Positions 6,071 through 9,841 of a stretch of DNA of 9,841 nucleotides are shown piece by piece; the first letter of the stretch is position 1, and each line of letters starts with the position of its first letter. The stretch is from positions 1-9,841 of the forward strand of contig JAUWYM010000012.1 of the NCBI GenBank assembly GCA_030615845.1, given 5' to 3'. A program made the translations under genes and the position numbers. The stretch comes from Thermoplasmatota archaeon (lineage in GTDB: Archaea > Thermoplasmatota > E2 > DHVEG-1). A model generated the notes under the pieces. It was given only the letters and a program-made list of their open reading frames with translations, had not been told where the DNA came from and did no database searches.

Positions 6071-6475
6071 ATGGAGTTTGCTGAGATGAGTTTCAAAAAA
6101 AACATGGACGTTTTAAAAGATATATGGGATAAAACTGGCGGCTCCATGATCTGTCCACAATGCAAAGGAACCCTAACAATGATTCAAATAGAGCCAATAT
6201 CGGATACAGAAAACCCCTACGTTCCATATAAAACAGTCATCGAGTGCGTCTCTTGTTCATTTAAACTAACGACAGAATCATTCACCATACTTGGGAGCGT
6301 AAAAGACTTTGACTCACATCATATAGAAATAGCAAGCTGGTCGCCAAGTGGAAGCAGGGTTTTATCAAAATATGAACACATCTTAAGCTATAATCTTTTA
6401 AAAGAATTAAAAAAATCAGCTGAACTAGTAGAATTTCTTATCGTAAACAAACAAGTCGTACAAGTAATTGGATAA
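6071..6475 (+). CDS. small zinc-ribbon protein of unknown function
   Basis: A 134-residue protein with two cysteine pairs, CPQC (28-31) and CVSC (59-62), separated by a loop of about 27 residues: a zinc-ribbon arrangement. Residues 1-22 are helical and charged. Residues 72-134 (TILGSVKDFDSHHIEIASW onward) form a second, mixed region ending in a short beta strand (QVVQVIG). I do not recognise the family; zinc ribbons of this size bind nucleic acid or protein partners. There is no Shine-Dalgarno, and the TATA box at 6041-6048 favours a leaderless ATG at 6071, with ATG 6086 as the alternative. It is divergent from the SAM hydroxide adenosyltransferase and 126 bp upstream of the glm operon, which has its own promoter. 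Confidence 0.75.
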   Translation: MEFAEMSFKKNMDVLKDIWDKTGGSMICPQCKGTLTMIQIEPISDTENPYVPYKTVIECVSCSFKLTTESFTILGSVKDFDSHHIEIASWSPSGSRVLSKYEHILSYNLLKELKKSAELVEFLIVNKQVVQVIG

Positions 6476-6601
6476 AAACAATCAGATCAAAGCTAAACGT
6501 AGAGTATTTTTAAACAAATTAAACAAGAAAATCGTCTTTAAACGAAGTTTTGTGAGAAAATATAAAATACCCGAACCAAGCTACCCTCGGAAGGCGATGT
6601 A
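6476..6601 (+). promoter_or_regulatory. promoter and leader of the glm operon
   Basis: A TATA box AAATATAAAA lies at 6558-6567, predicting a start near 6590 and a very short leader holding GGAAGGCGATGTA directly before the ATG at 6602 (partial match to the archaeal ribosome site). The AT-rich stretch further upstream, with a weak T-run near 6509-6513, may end transcription of the zinc-ribbon gene. I see no riboswitch or glmS ribozyme-like structure; the leader is too short for one. Confidence 0.6.
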
Positions 6602-7786
6602 ATGAAAGCAGTCATTCTTGCGGCAGGCGAAGGAAAACGATTACGACCATTTACTGAAACCATGCCGAAGGTAATGCTACCCGTTGCAAACAAACCTATA
6701 TTAGAATATGTTTTTGATGCAGTAAAAAATTGTGGAATCGAAGAAATCATCGTTGTTGTCGGATACAAAAAAGAAGTCATCATGGAGTATTTTAAAAACT
6801 ATAAAGACATCAAAATCACCTATGTTGTACAGGAGAAACAGCTTGGAACCGCCCATGCATTACTACAGGCAAAAAACAACCTAAACGACTCTTTTATTGT
6901 CTTATCAGGAGACAACATCATTGATCGGAACAGCATTTCAAAATTAATGAAGGGCAAAACAGAATATTCCATACTAATAAAAGAACATTCTCATCCATCG
7001 AAATACGGCGTCGTTCTTGTAGAAAAAAACATTCTTAAAGAACTTGTTGAAAAACCAAAAGAAGAACTAGGAAGATTTATTTCAACAGGTATATACAAAC
7101 TCCCCCTCAAAGTATTTGACGAAATAGAGGAGCTAACATCTCAAGGCATTTACGCCCTTTCATCTGTTGTACAATCAATTATTGATAAAGACAAAACTAT
7201 CAATACAATACTTGCAGATGTATGGATGGATATCGTGTATCCGTGGGATCTTATCAGTGTGAATGAAGCTATGATTCATCATATTCCTGCATCCACCAGC
7301 GGCGTTATAGAAAAAGGAGTCACTATGAAAGACGCTGTCTCTATAGGAGAAGATACCACGATCTACTCTGGTTGTTATATCGTCGGACCTGTTGTGATCG
7401 GCAGTGGCTGTGAGATAGGGCCAAATGCATGTATCTTCCCTTCAACAACCATTGGAGATAACTCTGTCATCCGTCCCTTCTGTGAGATCAGAAATAGCGT
7501 CATAATGGAGGACGTCCATATAAACTCCAACTCATATCTCTCACATTCAATCGTTGCCAAGGGAAATAGAATCGGAAATAACTTCTCAAGTATAACTGGA
7601 AAATCAACCATTGAAACTGAAGATGAATTTAAAAAATTAGAAAACATTGGTACCATGATCGGTGAAGATTGCACGATAGGAAGCAACGTTGTCGTCGAAC
7701 CAGGAATAATAATAGGGAGAAGATGTAGAATTGATTCTTTGAAAAAAATATGCAAAAACATACCAAGTGAAAGCAAAGTGATGTAA
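6602..7786 (+). CDS. GlmU-like sugar-1-phosphate nucleotidyltransferase with LbH domain
   Basis: A 394-residue protein in two parts. Residues 1-230 are a nucleotidyltransferase: the signature LAAGEGKRLRPFTETMPKVM (6-25), GTAHAL (82-87), LSGDN (101-105, metal-binding Asp), VEKP (149-152) and WMDIVYPWDL (208-217). Residues about 235-380 are hexapeptide repeats of a left-handed beta-helix (VIGSGCEIGPNACIF and following). Archaeal GlmU-type proteins of this length make UDP-GlcNAc from glucosamine-1-phosphate through acetyl transfer and uridyl transfer. The second activity is doubtful here: the usual H-x-x-Y-x-G-D and N-x-G-A-G-T segments read NSYLSHS and RIGNNFSS (310-330), and the following Asn-rich loop is absent. 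It may therefore transfer only the nucleotide, perhaps to another sugar-1-phosphate. It is the first gene of the operon, one base from glmS. Confidence 0.85.
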   Translation: MKAVILAAGEGKRLRPFTETMPKVMLPVANKPILEYVFDAVKNCGIEEIIVVVGYKKEVIMEYFKNYKDIKITYVVQEKQLGTAHALLQAKNNLNDSFIVLSGDNIIDRNSISKLMKGKTEYSILIKEHSHPSKYGVVLVEKNILKELVEKPKEELGRFISTGIYKLPLKVFDEIEELTSQGIYALSSVVQSIIDKDKTINTILADVWMDIVYPWDLISVNEAMIHHIPASTSGVIEKGVTMKDAVSIGEDTTIYSGCYIVGPVVIGSGCEIGPNACIFPSTTIGDNSVIRPFCEIRNSVIMEDVHINSNSYLSHSIVAKGNRIGNNFSSITGKSTIETEDEFKKLENIGTMIGEDCTIGSNVVVEPGIIIGRRCRIDSLKKICKNIPSESKVM

Positions 7787-7787
7787 C

Positions 7788-9602
7788 GTGTGTGGAATAA
7801 TCGGTTATACTGGATTTAGAGAAGCGAAAAACGTAATTATTGAGTGTTTAAAAAAACTTGATTACAGAGGATACGATTCAGCAGGTATCGGAATAATAGA
7901 TGACAAACTACAGGTTTTTAAAGAAGTTGGAGAAATAACGCATTTAGAAAAAGAAATCCCCGCAATGTCTGGAGATATCGGCATAGGACATACAAGATGG
8001 GCCACCCATGGGAAAGTAAGCAAAGAAAACGCACATCCTCAGATAAGCCCCAATAAAAAAATTGCAGTTATTCATAATGGAATCATAGAAAACTTCAAAA
8101 AATTAAAAGAAGAGTTAGAAAACAAAGAACACACATTCACATCTCAAACAGATACAGAAGTTATCGCCCATCTACTTGAGGAATATTATGAAGGAAACAT
8201 CGAGGAAGCAGTATTTGCTACCCTAAAACACATTCAAGGGTCTTATGCAATTGTTGTCATGTGTGAAGATGAACCAGAAAAACTTATTGGTGCCAGAAAA
8301 GAAAGTCCACTTATCATAGGAGTTGGAGATAATGAAAATTTCATCGCCTCAGATATTCCAGCATTACTCAAGTATACAAATAGAGTAATCTACCTTGATG
8401 AGGGAGAACTCTGCGTCATAACAAAAAACTCAGTACATGTTTTTGATGAAACAAAAAAAGAAGTGACAAAAAAAGAAGATATCATCACATGGAATGTCAA
8501 GGATGCTGAAAAATCAGGTTTTCCACATTTTATGTTAAAAGAAATTTTCGATCAACCCGACACAATTAATCAGGCTTTAAGAGGAAGAGTATCGGAAATA
8601 AAACAAACTATTGATTTTCCAGAAAACGTTGAAAAACTTCTATCAAATGGGACTGATTCAATTCATATCGTTGCATGTGGAACATCTTATTATGCAGGCC
8701 TTGTTGGAAAATATATCATAGAACAAATATGCAAAATTCCTGTTATTGTAGAAATTGCTTCAGAATATCGATTCTTTAGCACAAGAAACAAATCATCACT
8801 TGTTATCGCTATCACACAATCAGGTGAAACATCTGATACACTTGCAGCGTTACGAGAAGCAAAAAACTCAGGCTGTAAAACACTTGCAATCACTAATGTT
8901 ATCGGCAGCACTGCAACAAGAATTGCTAATGGATATATTCTTACACAATCTGGCCCTGAAATCGGAGTTGCTGCAACAAAAACATTTACTTCACAAATTA
9001 TTCTTCTTCTATTAACTGCATTAAAAATTGCATCGATAAAAAATACCTTAGGCTCCAATGATCTTTATAATTATATCCTTCAATTAAAAGAACTCCCCAG
9101 ACATGTTCGACAAATACTTGACAACAGCGACGAAATAAAAAGAATTGCAAAACAAATTAAAGACTCGGAATCAGTTTTTTTCATTGGACGAGGAATAAAT
9201 TATCCTCTCTCGTTAGAAGGCGCGTTAAAACTTAAAGAAATATCATACATCCATGCTGAAGGTTTTGCAGCAGGGGAACTCAAACATGGCCCTTTTGCCC
9301 TACTTACAAAAGATACTCCGGTCGTTGCTATTGTTACTAACGACCCAACGTATAATAAAGTTCTCGCAAACATAGGTGAGATAAAGGCAAGAGGTCCACA
9401 AGTAATAGCTATTGCCGATGAACACGATACTGAAATCGAAAAACATGCAGATTTTGTTTTAAGATTCCCATCAAATTCAACATTACTATCCTGCATTCCT
9501 ATCACAGCAATTCTTCAGCTTCTCGCGTATCATGTCGCAAGTCTTAGAAATTGCCCTATCGATAAACCCCGCAATCTTGCAAAATCTGTTACTGTTGAAT
9601 GA
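7788..9602 (+). CDS. glmS: glutamine-fructose-6-phosphate aminotransferase (isomerizing)
   Basis: A 604-residue, full-length enzyme that makes glucosamine-6-phosphate from fructose-6-phosphate and glutamine, the entry step of amino-sugar synthesis. The start is GTG 7788, which places Cys2 as the N-terminal nucleophile once Met is removed (MCGIIGYTG). The glutaminase domain (2-215) shows RGYDSAG, HTRWATHG (68-75), HNGIIENF (96-103) and SQTDTEV. The linker has FPHFMLKEIFDQP. The first SIS domain has ACGTSYYAG (296-304) and TQSGETSDTLAALREAK (343-359); the second has GRG (467-469) and AEGFAAGELKHGP (490-502). The tail DKPRNLAKSVTVE is the canonical GlmS end that closes over the active site. All key motifs are intact. 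It is separated from the upstream GlmU-like gene by 1 nt and from the next nucleotidyltransferase by 13 nt. Confidence 0.97.
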   Translation: MCGIIGYTGFREAKNVIIECLKKLDYRGYDSAGIGIIDDKLQVFKEVGEITHLEKEIPAMSGDIGIGHTRWATHGKVSKENAHPQISPNKKIAVIHNGIIENFKKLKEELENKEHTFTSQTDTEVIAHLLEEYYEGNIEEAVFATLKHIQGSYAIVVMCEDEPEKLIGARKESPLIIGVGDNENFIASDIPALLKYTNRVIYLDEGELCVITKNSVHVFDETKKEVTKKEDIITWNVKDAEKSGFPHFMLKEIFDQPDTINQALRGRVSEIKQTIDFPENVEKLLSNGTDSIHIVACGTSYYAGLVGKYIIEQICKIPVIVEIASEYRFFSTRNKSSLVIAITQSGETSDTLAALREAKNSGCKTLAITNVIGSTATRIANGYILTQSGPEIGVAATKTFTSQIILLLLTALKIASIKNTLGSNDLYNYILQLKELPRHVRQILDNSDEIKRIAKQIKDSESVFFIGRGINYPLSLEGALKLKEISYIHAEGFAAGELKHGPFALLTKDTPVVAIVTNDPTYNKVLANIGEIKARGPQVIAIADEHDTEIEKHADFVLRFPSNSTLLSCIPITAILQLLAYHVASLRNCPIDKPRNLAKSVTVE

Positions 9603-9615
9603 GGAGAAAGTAGAA

Positions 9616-9841
9616 ATGAAATGCGTTATTCTTGCAGCAGGCGAAGGAAAACGGATGCATCCACTCACGTTTACCCGCCCCAAAGTTATGCTTCAAATCG
9701 CCAATAAACCAATCCTGGAATGGAATCTAATAAATGCAATCAATGCAGATATAAAGAAATTTATCTTAGTCGTTGGTTATAAAAGCGAGATGGTGAGAAA
9801 CTATTTTGGCAATGGCAAAAAATGGAACGTCTCAATAGAAT
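9616..9841 (+). CDS. second sugar-1-phosphate nucleotidyltransferase (5' part)
   Basis: The gene runs off the window after 75 codons. The start ATG 9616 has a GGAG ribosome site overlapping the glmS stop region (TGAGGAG, 9600-9606). The N-terminus repeats the nucleotidyltransferase signature, LAAGEGKRMHPLTFTRPKVM (6-25) and NKPILEW, and VVGYKSEMVRNYF corresponds to VVGYKKEVIMEYF of the first copy. The two are clearly paralogues but well diverged, with similarity at DNA level only in the signature. Whether this copy has a beta-helix acetyltransferase domain lies outside the window. It is probably the true GlmU partner of GlmS or an enzyme for another nucleotide sugar. Confidence 0.9.
   Translation, partial: MKCVILAAGEGKRMHPLTFTRPKVMLQIANKPILEWNLINAINADIKKFILVVGYKSEMVRNYFGNGKKWNVSIE

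Noticed and set aside
6476..6601. glmS-type riboswitch or ncRNA before the glm operon
   Set aside because: The TATA box at 6558-6567 leaves a leader of only about a dozen bases, and no conserved core or strong stems are visible.
1..9841. CRISPR array or rRNA/tRNA gene
   Set aside because: No regularly spaced direct repeats and no complete tRNA or rRNA sequence were seen on either strand.

Overview
The window looks like a low-GC archaeal chromosome, most probably a euryarchaeote in the broad sense. The evidence is a DUF357 protein, a DUF62-type SAM hydroxide adenosyltransferase, a largely archaeal HAE3-type RND protein, a TrmB-like regulator, an archaeal-style GlmU/GlmS cluster, and TATA-like boxes about 25-30 nt upstream of several starts. 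An uncultured Thermoplasmatota-like lineage is possible, but that placement is only inference.

Region by region: (1) 1-1300 is AT-rich accessory DNA. It holds the possible tail of a membrane protein at the left edge, a near-perfect hairpin, an unrecognised AT-rich ORF, and a convergent gene for a secreted protein with a signal peptide and a carboxypeptidase-regulatory-like beta domain. (2) 1430-1945 is a compact module bounded by imperfect inverted repeats with an identical 18-bp core. It carries one small basic-protein gene, and that gene is flanked by two copies of the palindrome TTGGTAA-N3/4-TTACCAA. The right repeat lies inside a truncated-looking minus-strand ORF. (3) 2145-4777 is a minus-strand operon of a winged-helix regulator overlapping (ATGA) a 12-TM RND/MMPL transporter. 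(4) 4778-6475 holds a divergent regulatory region, DUF357, a SAM hydroxide adenosyltransferase convergent with it (their stops share TTAA), and a divergently transcribed zinc-ribbon protein. (5) 6602-9841 is a plus-strand amino-sugar operon: GlmU-like nucleotidyltransferase, GlmS, and the start of a second nucleotidyltransferase running off the window.

The glm operon should turn fructose-6-phosphate and glutamine into glucosamine-6-phosphate (GlmS). A mutase not seen here would then supply substrate to the nucleotidyltransferases, giving UDP-GlcNAc or a related nucleotide sugar for surface glycans. The regulator and RND pair look like a self-contained export system with a candidate operator. 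The least explained part is the inverted-repeat module at 1430-1945. It could be a tiny mobile element with a passenger gene, or an invertible cassette that swaps the 3' end of the neighbouring ORF.
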